A DNA stretch of 62,170 nucleotides from Lachnospiraceae bacterium. Lineage in GTDB: Bacteria; Bacillota; Clostridia; Lachnospirales; Lachnospiraceae. Positions within the stretch are counted from its first letter, which is position 1; each line of letters opens with the position of its first letter. The DNA is taken from contig JAUNIR010000002.1 in the NCBI GenBank assembly GCA_030523345.1, forward strand, positions 8,639-70,808, in the 5' to 3' direction. The position numbers and the translations under genes are program-made. The notes under the pieces were generated by a model. It did not search any database. It was not told the origin of the DNA and saw only the letters and a program-made list of their open reading frames with translations. This document shows positions 51,077 through 60,509 of the stretch, piece by piece.

Positions 51077-53626
51077 ATGGTAGAACAATATATTGTAACC
51101 GGTATGACTTGTGCGGCTTGTCAGTCAAGAGTAGAAAAAGCTGTTAATGCAGTAGAAGGTGTGGAAAGTTGTGCTGTTAGCTTACTTACAAATTCAATGG
51201 GAGTAGAAGGAACAGCATCTTCTGGAGAGATTATTAAAGCAGTAGAAAATGCTGGATATGGAGCAAGCCTAAAAAATAGTAAGATAAATACAAATAAAGA
51301 TGATCAGGTAGCTTTACTGGAAGACACAGAAACACCAAAGATGAAGAAAAGATTGATAGCTTCTGTGATTTTGCTGATACCACTGATGTATGTTTCTATG
51401 GGGCATATGATGTGGAACTGGCCACTCCCAAGATTATTAGATGGAAATCATGTGGCAATGGGTCTGTATGAACTCTTGATTTCCGGACTCATTATGGTAA
51501 TAAATCAAAAGTTTTTTATTAATGGATATAAGGGCTTGATTCATAAATCTCCTAATATGGATACGCTTGTCGCCCTAGGAGCTACAGCCTCATTTGGCTA
51601 TAGTGTTTATGCACTATTTGCGATGACTTCTGCGGTAGCAGTTGGAGAGACAGATAAAATTATGTATTATATGGACCAATTCTATTTTGAGTCGGCGGCC
51701 ATGATTCTTACACTTATCACTGTTGGAAAGATGCTTGAAGCAAAGTCTAAAGGAAAGACCACTGATGCTCTTAAAGCATTGATGAAGCTTGCACCTAAAA
51801 CGGCAACTATTATAGATGAAAGTGTTGAGAAAGAAGTTTCTATTGATCAGGTTAAGGTTGGGGATAAATTTGTCCTTCGTCCTGGAGATAATATTCCAGT
51901 AGATGGAATTGTAATAGAAGGTCAAAGCGCTGTAAATGAGTCCGCACTTACAGGAGAGAGTATTCCTGTAGATAAACAGATTGGGGATAAGGTTTCAGCA
52001 GCGACAATTAATACATCCGGGTATATAGTATGTAAGGCAGAGAGGGTTGGAGAGGACACTACTCTTTCAGAAATTATTAGAATGGTGAGCGATGCGGCAG
52101 CGACAAAGGCACCAATTGCGAAAATTGCAGATAAGGTATCAGGAATATTTGTTCCAGCAGTAATTACAGTTGCAGTAATTACGTTTATTGTATGGATGCT
52201 TGTGGGCCAGACAGCAGGGTATGCTATTGCAAGGGCTGTATCTGTTTTAGTAATAAGCTGTCCATGTGCTCTTGGGCTTGCAACACCGGTAGCAGTAATG
52301 GTTGGTAATGGTGTATCTGCGAAATCCGGAATCTTATTTAAGACAGCCGCATCATTAGAACAGACTGGAAAGACACAGATAGTAGCTCTTGATAAAACAG
52401 GAACGATTACTACAGGAATTATGCAAGTAACTGATGTAATCCCACTTGGTACAAGCAATGAAGAGCAGCTCTTAAAAGTCGCATATGCTCTCGAGGCTAA
52501 GAGTGAGCATCCTATTTCAAAAGCCATAATTGAATATGCTTTTTCAAATAATGTCGAACTTTTAGATACATCAGAATTCGAAGTATTGGCTGGAAATGGT
52601 TTGGTGGCAAATCTTGAAGGATCTAAAATATCAGGTGGAAACGCAGCATACATTTTCAAAGTAATTGGCGCAAGCAACAAAGGTTTTGACACTCAAATAT
52701 CTGAGCTCGCAAGCCAGGGAAAAACACCTATTTTCTTTGCTAAAGATCATGAGCTGATTGGAATAATTGCTGTTGCGGATGCAATTAAAGAGGATTCGGC
52801 TAAAGCAATAGCTGAACTCAAAGGCATGGGTATCCGTGTAGTAATGCTTACTGGTGATAATGAAATAACAGCCAATGCAATTGCAGATAAGGCCATGGTT
52901 GATGAAGTAATTGCAGAGGTAAAGCCTGATGGCAAGGAAGCTGTAATCAGTGAATTGATGAAATATGGAAAAGTAACCATGGTAGGTGATGGAATTAATG
53001 ATGCACCTGCACTCACAAGAGCAGACACATCTATTGCGATTGGAGCAGGTACTGACATTGCAATAGATGCAGCAGATGTAGTTCTGATGAAAAGTAGTAT
53101 TATGGACGTGGTAGCGGCTATTAGGATTTCTAGAGCTACTATAAGAAACATTCACGAAAATTTGTTTTGGGCATTTTTCTATAATGTAATTGGAATTCCG
53201 CTGGCGGCAGGATGTTATGTAGCAGCTTTTGGATGGACACTAAATCCAATGTTTGGAGCTGCAGCTATGGGACTATCAAGTTTTTGCGTTGTGTCAAACG
53301 CCCTTAGGCTAAATTTTGTGAAACCATACAGCAACAAAAAAGATAAAAAGATTAAAAATTCTGTGCCAGAAGTTTTAATAAAGAAGGAAACTATCAAAGA
53401 AATAGTGGAGGAAAAAGAGATGAAGATCAAAGTTAATGGAATGATGTGCGGACATTGTGAAGCTCACGTAAAGAAGGCATTAGAGGCAATTGATGGAATA
53501 GAGACAGCAGTAGCATCTCATGAGGAAAATGTTGTAACTTTAACAACTGCAGGTGAAATTGATGAAACAACAATAAAGGCTGCTGTTGAAGAGGCTGGAT
53601 ATGAGTATGCAGGAATAATTGAATAA
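51077..53626 (+). CDS. copA: Cu(I)-exporting P1B ATPase CopA with C-terminal CopZ domain
   Basis: ATG 51077 follows AGGTG; an in-frame GTG at 51068 is less likely. An N-terminal HMA domain has GMTCAACQ; the transmembrane site is SCPCALG near residue 395; DKTGTITTG carries the phosphorylated Asp near 438; HPIS and GDGINDAP are intact. Unusually, a second HMA domain lies at the C-terminus (NGMMCGHCEAHVKKAL, last about 68 residues). That domain has its own ribosome site and start inside the gene (see 53420-53626). Exports copper; cotranscribed with csoR. Confidence 0.94.
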   Translation: MVEQYIVTGMTCAACQSRVEKAVNAVEGVESCAVSLLTNSMGVEGTASSGEIIKAVENAGYGASLKNSKINTNKDDQVALLEDTETPKMKKRLIASVILLIPLMYVSMGHMMWNWPLPRLLDGNHVAMGLYELLISGLIMVINQKFFINGYKGLIHKSPNMDTLVALGATASFGYSVYALFAMTSAVAVGETDKIMYYMDQFYFESAAMILTLITVGKMLEAKSKGKTTDALKALMKLAPKTATIIDESVEKEVSIDQVKVGDKFVLRPGDNIPVDGIVIEGQSAVNESALTGESIPVDKQIGDKVSAATINTSGYIVCKAERVGEDTTLSEIIRMVSDAAATKAPIAKIADKVSGIFVPAVITVAVITFIVWMLVGQTAGYAIARAVSVLVISCPCALGLATPVAVMVGNGVSAKSGILFKTAASLEQTGKTQIVALDKTGTITTGIMQVTDVIPLGTSNEEQLLKVAYALEAKSEHPISKAIIEYAFSNNVELLDTSEFEVLAGNGLVANLEGSKISGGNAAYIFKVIGASNKGFDTQISELASQGKTPIFFAKDHELIGIIAVADAIKEDSAKAIAELKGMGIRVVMLTGDNEITANAIADKAMVDEVIAEVKPDGKEAVISELMKYGKVTMVGDGINDAPALTRADTSIAIGAGTDIAIDAADVVLMKSSIMDVVAAIRISRATIRNIHENLFWAFFYNVIGIPLAAGCYVAAFGWTLNPMFGAAAMGLSSFCVVSNALRLNFVKPYSNKKDKKIKNSVPEVLIKKETIKEIVEEKEMKIKVNGMMCGHCEAHVKKALEAIDGIETAVASHEENVVTLTTAGEIDETTIKAAVEEAGYEYAGIIE
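53420..53626 (+). CDS. Internal start yielding a free CopZ-like copper chaperone
   Basis: Inside copA, GGAGG (53407-53411) precedes an in-frame ATG at 53420 by 8 bases. Translation from it gives a 68-residue single HMA domain with MCGHC, the size and shape of CopZ. The site is as good as those of normal genes in this window. This would give both a tethered domain and a soluble chaperone from one frame. Expression is not proven; E. coli makes a chaperone from copA by frameshifting, which is a precedent of principle. Confidence 0.5.
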   Translation: MKIKVNGMMCGHCEAHVKKALEAIDGIETAVASHEENVVTLTTAGEIDETTIKAAVEEAGYEYAGIIE

Positions 53627-53709
53627 TAATCTTGTACTTGATAATAATCCCTATAGTTGGTAGACTGTTGTATATGAAATAAGAGTGCTACAGATAGAAA
53701 GGATTTATT

Positions 53710-54060
53710 ATGATTAAAAACAGAAACATAGCTTTATGCATTATTTTTTCAATTATCACATGTGGTATCTATGGAATTTACTGGTTCATTACAATGACAA
53801 ATGATATGAATACAATGGCTCCAGATGATTATGCTACAACAGGTGGTATGGCATTCCTTTGGACATTGCTTACATGTGGAATTTACTCATTCTACTGGAA
53901 CTACAAAATGGGTGTTAAGTTGAATGAAACAGAAGAAAAAGACATGGGTGTATCAAACGGAAGTAACCATATCTTATTCTTAATTCTTGCAATATTTGGT
54001 TTATCAATTATCAACTATTGCATCATGCAGTCAAAGTTAAATGCTCATGCAACAGTATAA
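53710..54060 (+). CDS. DUF4234-type small membrane protein
   Basis: A 116-residue protein with three membrane helices. The repeated pattern ITCGIYGIYWF / LTCGIYSFYWN is characteristic of DUF4234 proteins. Function unknown. AGAAAGGA upstream of the ATG. The next gene's frame starts inside its last codons. Confidence 0.85.
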   Translation: MIKNRNIALCIIFSIITCGIYGIYWFITMTNDMNTMAPDDYATTGGMAFLWTLLTCGIYSFYWNYKMGVKLNETEEKDMGVSNGSNHILFLILAIFGLSIINYCIMQSKLNAHATV

Positions 54061-54463
54061 AGATAATGAAAATGCCAGCAGTAGCTGGCATTTTTCAATT
54101 AGAAATAAAAAGAATATCAGAACATACTTAATAGTGCTTATAGTTCTGGTAGTTTATGCATTTGAAATTAAGGTATTTGGATATGCAATTCCATGTATAT
54201 TTAATTTTGTTACAGGCTTAAAGTGCCCAGGCTGTGGAATAACTCGCCTAATGATGGCAGCTATTAATTTGGATTTTAAAAGTGCTTTTTACTACAATCC
54301 ATTTATATTTGTAACAAGTCCGGTACTTTTATATTTTGTAATAAAAAACGTACTGTATGATTGTGGATTCATAAGAAAAAACCTTTCACGCATAGACAAT
54401 ATAATCCTATATGTGTACATTGTATTGTTTCTACTGTATGGGGTTGTGAGGAATGTGGTTTAG
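54041..54463 (+). CDS. DUF2752-type membrane protein
   Basis: A 140-residue protein with three membrane helices and the DUF2752 signature GLKCPGCGITR followed by AFYYNPFIF. Function unknown; the CPGCG motif may bind metal or be redox-active. The start is uncertain: ATG 54041 or 54047 overlaps the end of the DUF4234 gene and passes through a hairpin at 54069-54094, and no good later start exists before the first helix. Confidence 0.75.
   Translation: MLMQQYKDNENASSSWHFSIRNKKNIRTYLIVLIVLVVYAFEIKVFGYAIPCIFNFVTGLKCPGCGITRLMMAAINLDFKSAFYYNPFIFVTSPVLLYFVIKNVLYDCGFIRKNLSRIDNIILYVYIVLFLLYGVVRNVV
54069..54095 (+). terminator. Terminator-like hairpin inside the start of the DUF2752 gene
   Basis: Eleven-base stem AAAATGCCAGC / GCTGGCATTTT, loop AGTA, then a short T run. 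It would attenuate transcription into the DUF2752 gene or mark the end of the DUF4234 transcript. Confidence 0.65.
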
Positions 54464-54563
54464 GATTGGAAACGAGAAATTAGGAAATAAAGGTAGTCTC
54501 ATCTATTTAATCCGTATAAATACTAATAAAATAAATAATTATGCCGATATAACATATAAAAGT

Positions 54564-54648
54564 TATAATGCAAAATCAGGATGATGTTGTGTGCATGGAT
54601 GCACGGTGTAATGAAATGAACGCCCCCGTTGCAGAAATGTGACGGGGG
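54564..54648 (+). promoter_or_regulatory. Structured leader of the sulfate-activation operon
   Basis: TATAAT at 54564-54569 may be the -10. Downstream, GTGCA-TGGA-TGCAC (54591-54604) and CCCCCGT / ACGGGGG (54623-54629 and 54642-54648) can form hairpins before the cysD start at 54701. No known riboswitch was recognised; the second hairpin lacks a good U tract. Confidence 0.45.
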
Positions 54649-54700
54649 TTTGTGATTATATATTTTGAATATTTTATTTTTTGTATGAAAGGAGAAAAAA

Positions 54701-55603
54701 GTGATAAAAAATTCACATTTAGATGCTCTTGAATCAGAAGCAATATATATTATGCGTGAGGTAGTGGCAGAATGCGAGAAACCCGTGATGCTTTATTCTA
54801 TCGGAAAGGATAGTTCTGTTATGCTACATCTTGCGATGAAGGCATTTTATCCTGAAAAGCCACCATTTCCTTTTATGCATATAGATACAACATGGAAATT
54901 TAAGGAAATGATAGATTTTAGGGATAATATTGCCAAAAAATATGGAATAGACATGATTGTCTATAAAAATGAAGAAGGTATTGCACAAGGTATTAATCCC
55001 TTTGATCACGGTGCGGCTTATACAGACATTATGAAAACACAGGCTTTAAAACAGGCGCTCAGTTTGTATGGCTTTACAGCAGCATTTGGCGGAGGTAGAC
55101 GCGACGAAGAAAAATCACGAGCTAAGGAAAGAATTTTTTCGTTCAGGAATAAGGAGCAAGCTTGGGACCCAAAGAAACAAAGACCAGAGATGTGGAATGA
55201 GTATAATACTCAGATTCACAAAGGAGAAAGTATTAGGGTTTTTCCAATATCTAACTGGACAGAAAAAGATATATGGCAATACATAGCTCAGGAAAATATA
55301 GACATCGTTCCTTTATATTTTGCAAAAGAGAGACCTGTAGTATACAGAGACGGGAACATTATAATGGTAGATGATGATCGTATGCCTATAAATGATGGTG
55401 AAGAAGTAGTAATGAAAAAAGTAAGATTTAGAACGTTGGGATGTTATCCTCTTACAGGCGGTGTCGAGTCAAATGCCAGTACTTTACAGGAAATTATTGA
55501 TGAAACATTAGGAGCGGTATCCTCAGAGAGGACTAGTCGTGTTATTGATAAAGATGGTGGCTCAGCTAGTATGGAAAAGAGAAAGAGGGAGGGCTACTTT
55601 TAA
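54701..55603 (+). CDS. cysD: Sulfate adenylyltransferase subunit 2
   Basis: Makes APS from ATP and sulfate together with CysN. GTG 54701 follows AAAGGAG. It is a PAPS-reductase/N-type ATP-pyrophosphatase fold protein: [14 protein letters not shown] (PP loop), [44 protein letters not shown] and the C-terminal [13 protein letters not shown] tail. Standard length (300). It is adjacent to the CysN-CysC fusion and has no PAPS reductase (cysH) near it. Confidence 0.96.
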   Translation: MIKNSHLDALESEAIYIMREVVAECEKPVMLYSIGKDSSVMLHLAMKAFYPEKPPFPFMHIDTTWKFKEMIDFRDNIAKKYGIDMIVYKNEEGIAQGINPFDHGAAYTDIMKTQALKQALSLYGFTAAFGGGRRDEEKSRAKERIFSFRNKEQAWDPKKQRPEMWNEYNTQIHKGESIRVFPISNWTEKDIWQYIAQENIDIVPLYFAKERPVVYRDGNIIMVDDDRMPINDGEEVVMKKVRFRTLGCYPLTGGVESNASTLQEIIDETLGAVSSERTSRVIDKDGGSASMEKRKREGYF

Positions 55604-57433
55604 ATGAAAGGATTACTTAAATTTATTACCTGTGGTAGTGTTGATGATGGAAAATCAACTCTTATAGGTCATATGTTATATGATGCAAAGCTTTTGTATG
55701 CGGATCAAGAAAGAGCATTAGAACTTGATAGTAAGTTGGGAAGCAGAGCAGGAGAAATTGATTATTCTCTGTTATTAGATGGACTAATGGCTGAAAGAGA
55801 ACAAGGAATAACAATAGATGTTGCATATCGTTATTTCACCACAGATAGACGTAGTTTTATTGTTGCTGATACGCCAGGCCATGAAGAATATACTCGCAAT
55901 ATGGCAGTTGGAGCATCATTTGCAGACTTAGCGGTAATTTTAGTAGATGCGACTCAAGGAATATTGATACAGACAAAGCGTCATGCAAGAATCTGTGAGT
56001 TGATGGGTATTAGACATTTTGTTTTTGCCATAAACAAGATGGACTTAGTTCATTATGATGAACACATTTACAAGAAGATTGATAAAGAGATTAGAAAACT
56101 TGCAATCGATTTAGACTTACATTCTGTTGTTGCAATACCTGTATCTGCAACAGAAGGGGATAATGTAACAAATCATCTTATCAACATGCCTTGGTATGAT
56201 GGAAAAACTTTACTCGAATATTTGGAAGATGTAGATACAGAGTCTGAAGAAGAAAAAGGTTTTTTATTACCAATTCAGAGAGTATGTAGACCAAATCACA
56301 TGTTTAGAGGATTTCAAGGTCAAGTTGAGTGTGGAAAAGTATTTGTAGGAGATGAAATAAAAGTTCTTCCAAGTGGAGAAACTGCTCGAATCGAGGAACT
56401 TTTTAATGCGGATAGAAAGGTTAATGAGATTAGTCAAGGGCAGGCCGTAACCGTAAGACTTGATAAAGAAGTAGATGTATCTAGAGGATGTGTTTTAGTA
56501 AAAGATACAGAGCTAAAGATATCTGATATATTCCAATCAACAATTCTTTGGATGGATGATGATGATTTAGTAGAAGGGAAAACGTTTTTATTAAAAATAG
56601 GCACAAAAATGCTCCCAGCTACAGTTATGAACATCAAATATCGAATTGATGTTAATAGCGGAGAGCATGTAGTTGCTAGAAAACTTAAAAAAAATGAGAT
56701 TGCTGTTTGTGAATTTGTATTATCAGAAAAAATAGTATTTGATTGCTTTAAAAATCATCGAGGATTGGGTCATTTTATTCTTATTGATAGGGTAACTAAT
56801 ATGACCTCCGCGTGCGGAATAATAAATCATGAAATGAGAAGAGGCGATAATCTATTTTATCAAAAGATGGATATTACAAGGGAATTACGTTCTAATCATA
56901 TGAATCAAAAACCTGTTACATTGTGGTTTACTGGTTTATCAGGTGCTGGAAAATCAACTCTTGCAAATGAAATCGAAAAGAAACTTGTGTTGGAAGGTAA
57001 ATGCACAATGTCTTTAGATGGGGATAATGTGAGAATGGGACTGAATAAGGACCTGGGCTTCTCAGAGGAAGATCGTATTGAAAATATTCGACGTATTTCA
57101 GAAGTTGCCAAACTAATGAATGATGCAGGGCTTATAGTGATGACATCTTTTATTTCCCCATATAGAGCGGATAGAAGAAAAGCAAGAGAAATTATTGGTG
57201 AAGATAATTTTATAGAGATATATGTATGTACATCTTTGGAGGAATGTGAAAAAAGGGATGTTAAAGGATTGTATAAGAAAGCTAGAAGTGGAAAGATACC
57301 TAACTTTACAGGAATAAATAGCCCTTATGAAGTTCCACAAAATCCAGAAATAGTCGTTGATACAGCAAACATGACTATAGATGAAGCAGCAGAATATATT
57401 ATTAATGAATTAAAAAAACACATAACTTATTGA
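55604..57433 (+). CDS. cysNC: Bifunctional sulfate adenylyltransferase subunit 1 / APS kinase (CysNC, NodQ-like)
   Basis: Two enzymes in one chain of 609 residues. The N-terminal GTPase half has GSVDDGKST, DTPGHEEYTRNM and NKMDL, the EF-Tu-like part that drives APS formation with CysD. From about residue 440 an APS kinase has GLSGAGKST, DGDNVR, and FTGINSPYE. Output is PAPS. The fused form is the one used by Rhizobium NodQ to supply PAPS for sulfotransfer. The gene starts at the base after the cysD stop. Its end overlaps the next start. Confidence 0.96.
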   Translation: MKGLLKFITCGSVDDGKSTLIGHMLYDAKLLYADQERALELDSKLGSRAGEIDYSLLLDGLMAEREQGITIDVAYRYFTTDRRSFIVADTPGHEEYTRNMAVGASFADLAVILVDATQGILIQTKRHARICELMGIRHFVFAINKMDLVHYDEHIYKKIDKEIRKLAIDLDLHSVVAIPVSATEGDNVTNHLINMPWYDGKTLLEYLEDVDTESEEEKGFLLPIQRVCRPNHMFRGFQGQVECGKVFVGDEIKVLPSGETARIEELFNADRKVNEISQGQAVTVRLDKEVDVSRGCVLVKDTELKISDIFQSTILWMDDDDLVEGKTFLLKIGTKMLPATVMNIKYRIDVNSGEHVVARKLKKNEIAVCEFVLSEKIVFDCFKNHRGLGHFILIDRVTNMTSACGIINHEMRRGDNLFYQKMDITRELRSNHMNQKPVTLWFTGLSGAGKSTLANEIEKKLVLEGKCTMSLDGDNVRMGLNKDLGFSEEDRIENIRRISEVAKLMNDAGLIVMTSFISPYRADRRKAREIIGEDNFIEIYVCTSLEECEKRDVKGLYKKARSGKIPNFTGINSPYEVPQNPEIVVDTANMTIDEAAEYIINELKKHITY

Positions 57434-58869
57434 GTGATATGAACAAGTTGAAAATGTTTTTATCGTCTATGTTTAAGATTGGATTAATTGGTTTTGGTGG
57501 GGGTAATGCACTAATCCCTGTTATTGAAAAGACAGCATTAGATGAACAAAAACTAATAACTAAAGATGAATACGACGAGGATGTAATGATTGCAAGCATT
57601 ACCCCTGGAGCTTTACCAGTAGAAATATCTGCAGGTATTGGAAGAAGGCTATTTGGTGAACGTGGACTTTTGTTAGGTGCCACAGCTATGGCTTTGCCAG
57701 GAGTTATAATTACAATTTTTATGATTGTAATTATGTCGAAAATAAATGAGGGGTTATTAGAACAGGTATCTATTATAGCACTAGGCGTATATTCATTTAT
57801 TTGCTGTTTGCTAATCGAATATGTTATTGGGACAATAAAGACAGAAAAGGATAGTCATACACGATTATATATTGTTGTAGTAATTATTCTTGTTACAACG
57901 TTAGTCTGTGGTAAAAACCTTTACAGATTATTGCCAGGGGAAAGATTCTCTTTATTATCATTAAGTACAATTCACATTTTCGCGATGGCATTTTTTGTCA
58001 TTTTTTACACAAGAGGCAGACTAAATTGGACAAAAATCATAGTGACTTCAGTATGTATTATGATGTTTATTATGTGCAATTGTAAGGCGAGGATTATAGA
58101 TAACACAATTGTAAAAGGTAGTCTTTATTTTGTAATGATAGTATTGGGATTAAATGGTTTTTTAATTGATTTCAAAGGAGAAGATAAAGAAAAAGATTAT
58201 AAAATAAAGAAAACAGTTAGAGAATTATTGTTGTGTGTTATAGCAGTTGGTATATTTGCAATTCCAGCATGTTTTGTAACAGGAGAAACAATAACCTTTG
58301 TAAAGCAAGGAATGATATCATCAGTTCTTTCTTTTGGAGGAGGGGATGCATATTTAACGGTAGCGGATGGATTGTTTGTTAATACAAATATGATAACGGA
58401 GGATGAATTTTACAGTCTATTGGTTCCTTTAGTTAATGTATTACCAGGATCTATATTGTGTAAAACGTTAAGTGGCGTAGGATATTTTATCGGATTAAAT
58501 CACAGTGGACATATTATAGGAGGAATAATAGTTGCATTAGTAGGATTTATGACTAGTGTTACGGCATCATGTGGCGTATTTTCGATTGTATCAGGAATAT
58601 ACGATAACTTTGGCAGTCTTGATATATTTAAATTAATTAAGAAGTGGATACGTCCAATAGTATCTGGTTTATTAGTAAATGTGATACTTTCACTTTTTGT
58701 TCAGGTAAAGAAAATGAATACATCTCAGAGTAATTGGACTGTATATTTAGGATATGTTTTTATTATATATTTGGTAGATGAATTATTACGTAGAAAATTT
58801 AAGGTGAAAAACGAAATTGTTGCATTAATTTCTGTGTTACTATCAGTCGTTATATGTAACATATGTTAG
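57430..58869 (+). CDS. CHR-family transporter (chromate/sulfate-type), two-domain
   Basis: Long-chain ChrA-like protein with two homologous halves: LIGFGGGNALIPVIEK near the N-terminus and LSFGGGDAYLTVADGLF near residue 300, each followed by the TPGALPVEIS or LPGSILCKTLSG loop. About 11 membrane helices. CHR proteins are best known for chromate export, with sulfate implicated as a related anion. The position within the sulfate-activation cluster makes a sulfate-related anion role more likely than chromate resistance; this is inference. Start is TTG 57430 or ATG 57439. Confidence 0.85.
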   Translation: MSDMNKLKMFLSSMFKIGLIGFGGGNALIPVIEKTALDEQKLITKDEYDEDVMIASITPGALPVEISAGIGRRLFGERGLLLGATAMALPGVIITIFMIVIMSKINEGLLEQVSIIALGVYSFICCLLIEYVIGTIKTEKDSHTRLYIVVVIILVTTLVCGKNLYRLLPGERFSLLSLSTIHIFAMAFFVIFYTRGRLNWTKIIVTSVCIMMFIMCNCKARIIDNTIVKGSLYFVMIVLGLNGFLIDFKGEDKEKDYKIKKTVRELLLCVIAVGIFAIPACFVTGETITFVKQGMISSVLSFGGGDAYLTVADGLFVNTNMITEDEFYSLLVPLVNVLPGSILCKTLSGVGYFIGLNHSGHIIGGIIVALVGFMTSVTASCGVFSIVSGIYDNFGSLDIFKLIKKWIRPIVSGLLVNVILSLFVQVKKMNTSQSNWTVYLGYVFIIYLVDELLRRKFKVKNEIVALISVLLSVVICNIC

Positions 58870-58886
58870 ATGGTTAAGGTGTATTT

Positions 58887-59693
58887 ATGTGGACAAACGA
58901 ATTAGAAGTTGCAAAAGAATGTGTGGTATTAGCTGGATATGAAATCATGAAGATTTATCAGGATGAGGAATTGTTTAATGTTGAATATAAGACTAATAAT
59001 ACACCTCTAACTGCTGCTGATAAGGCATCTAATAAGGCTATTATAGAGATACTTCACAGTGAATTTCCAGAATATGCAATCCTTTCAGAAGAAGAGCAGG
59101 ATAATTTGGAAAGATTAAATAATGATTTTTGTTTTGTTGTAGATCCTTTAGATGGAACAAAAGAATTTATAAAGCGTAACGGACAATTTACAGTAAATAT
59201 AGCACTAAGCTATAAACATCATTCCGAGATGGGTGTGATTTTTGTGCCGGCAACAGGTGAACTATATTTTGCTTCGAAGGGTAATGGAAGTTATTTAATT
59301 GAAGATGGCTACAAGTGGTTTAAAAATAATAAAATAGCTAATATTAGAAGATTATCCGTGAGCAACAGAGCCGCAGATTTACGTTGTGTTATGAGCAGTT
59401 CACATGGTTGTGCACAGATGGATGCATTAATAAATGATAATGACATAACAAATATTATAAAGATTGGTAGTTCACTTAAGGGATGTCTAATTGCAAAAGG
59501 TGATGCAGAAATATATTACCGTTTTAATCCAACAATGGAATGGGATACAGCTGCGATGCAGTGCATCGTTGAAGAAGCAGGAGGGTTTCTTCGACAAATT
59601 GATAACAGTGATATGACCTATAATAGAGAAGATTCATGTAATAGAAAAGGATTTTATATTATCAATATTGAAGAAAATCAATTGCTTAATTAA
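58887..59693 (+). CDS. cysQ: 3'(2'),5'-bisphosphate nucleotidase CysQ
   Basis: Mg-dependent phosphatase of the inositol monophosphatase family that removes the 3'-phosphate of PAP (and PAPS). DPLDGTKEFIKRNGQFTVNIA holds the metal ligands; the C-terminal WDTAAMQCIVEEAGG closes the site. PAP is the by-product of sulfotransferases (and PAPS reductase), so its presence with CysDNC fits a pathway that consumes PAPS. Starts 17 bases after the transporter stop. Confidence 0.94.
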   Translation: MWTNELEVAKECVVLAGYEIMKIYQDEELFNVEYKTNNTPLTAADKASNKAIIEILHSEFPEYAILSEEEQDNLERLNNDFCFVVDPLDGTKEFIKRNGQFTVNIALSYKHHSEMGVIFVPATGELYFASKGNGSYLIEDGYKWFKNNKIANIRRLSVSNRAADLRCVMSSSHGCAQMDALINDNDITNIIKIGSSLKGCLIAKGDAEIYYRFNPTMEWDTAAMQCIVEEAGGFLRQIDNSDMTYNREDSCNRKGFYIINIEENQLLN

Positions 59694-59771
59694 TTTATGT
59701 ATGCGGATTATATTAGATATATTAGTACGCAGGTATGAGAGAGCGTGTGTGGAGAGGAAGCGAGATATAAT

Positions 59772-60509
59772 TTGAAGAAAAGAGTCGGAATAATGCAACC
59801 GTATTTTATGCCATATCTAGGGTATTGGCAGCATATGGCATCAACAGATGAGTATGTGTTATATGATGATGTTAATTATATAAAAAAAGGTTGGATTAAT
59901 AGAAATAGAATATTGGCATTAGGTAAAGAAAAAATGTTTACAATTCCTTTATCGAGAGCTAGTCAAAATAGAAAAATAAATAGTATATACCTTGCCAACG
60001 ATGCATATAAAGAGAATTTATATAAGGACTTATACCATTCGTATCATAAATGTTCTATGTGGAATAGTGTTAATCAACTTATGGAATCCATTATATTTTA
60101 CGAGGATAAACATCTTGTTTCATATATACTTAATTCGATAACTGTAATAGCAGATTATCTTGATATTGACACACATATCATTTTGTCTTCGAATATAGAA
60201 AAGGATAATGAATTAAAGGGACAAGACAAGATATTATCCATATGTAAGAATCTTAACGCTTCTACGTATATAAATCCATCTGGTGGTTTCTATTTATATG
60301 ATGAAGAATTATTTTTGGATAACGGGATAGAACTAAAGTTCATAGTTCCGGAGTTTCCCAAATATAGTCAAGAAGCAAAAGATTTTATTCCGGGACTTTC
60401 AATAATTGACTTACTATTTAATGTTAATAAAAAAGAACTAAAAGATATGTTGAATAAATATCAACTCAAAAGAAAATGTGATATTGAAATAGGAGAAATA
60501 AATGAGTAA
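59772..60509 (+). CDS. WbqC-family glycan biosynthesis protein
   Basis: Family N-terminus KKRVGIMQPYFMPYLGYWQ fits a TTG start at 59772; a GTG at 59745 and ATG 59793 are alternatives and no ribosome site decides. Conserved YDDVNYIKKGWINRNRI and the middle YINPSGG match WbqC-like proteins, which accompany O-antigen or capsule loci and are predicted enzymes, possibly of amino-sugar modification. Its presence right after the PAPS genes suggests the sulfate goes onto a glycan. Confidence 0.88.
   Translation: MKKRVGIMQPYFMPYLGYWQHMASTDEYVLYDDVNYIKKGWINRNRILALGKEKMFTIPLSRASQNRKINSIYLANDAYKENLYKDLYHSYHKCSMWNSVNQLMESIIFYEDKHLVSYILNSITVIADYLDIDTHIILSSNIEKDNELKGQDKILSICKNLNASTYINPSGGFYLYDEELFLDNGIELKFIVPEFPKYSQEAKDFIPGLSIIDLLFNVNKKELKDMLNKYQLKRKCDIEIGEINE

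Noticed and set aside
54545..54570. TATAAC-N8-GTTATA before cysD as another LysR operator
   Set aside because: The half-sites have the opposite orientation and there is no extended -10 at 54 bases, so it does not match the set.
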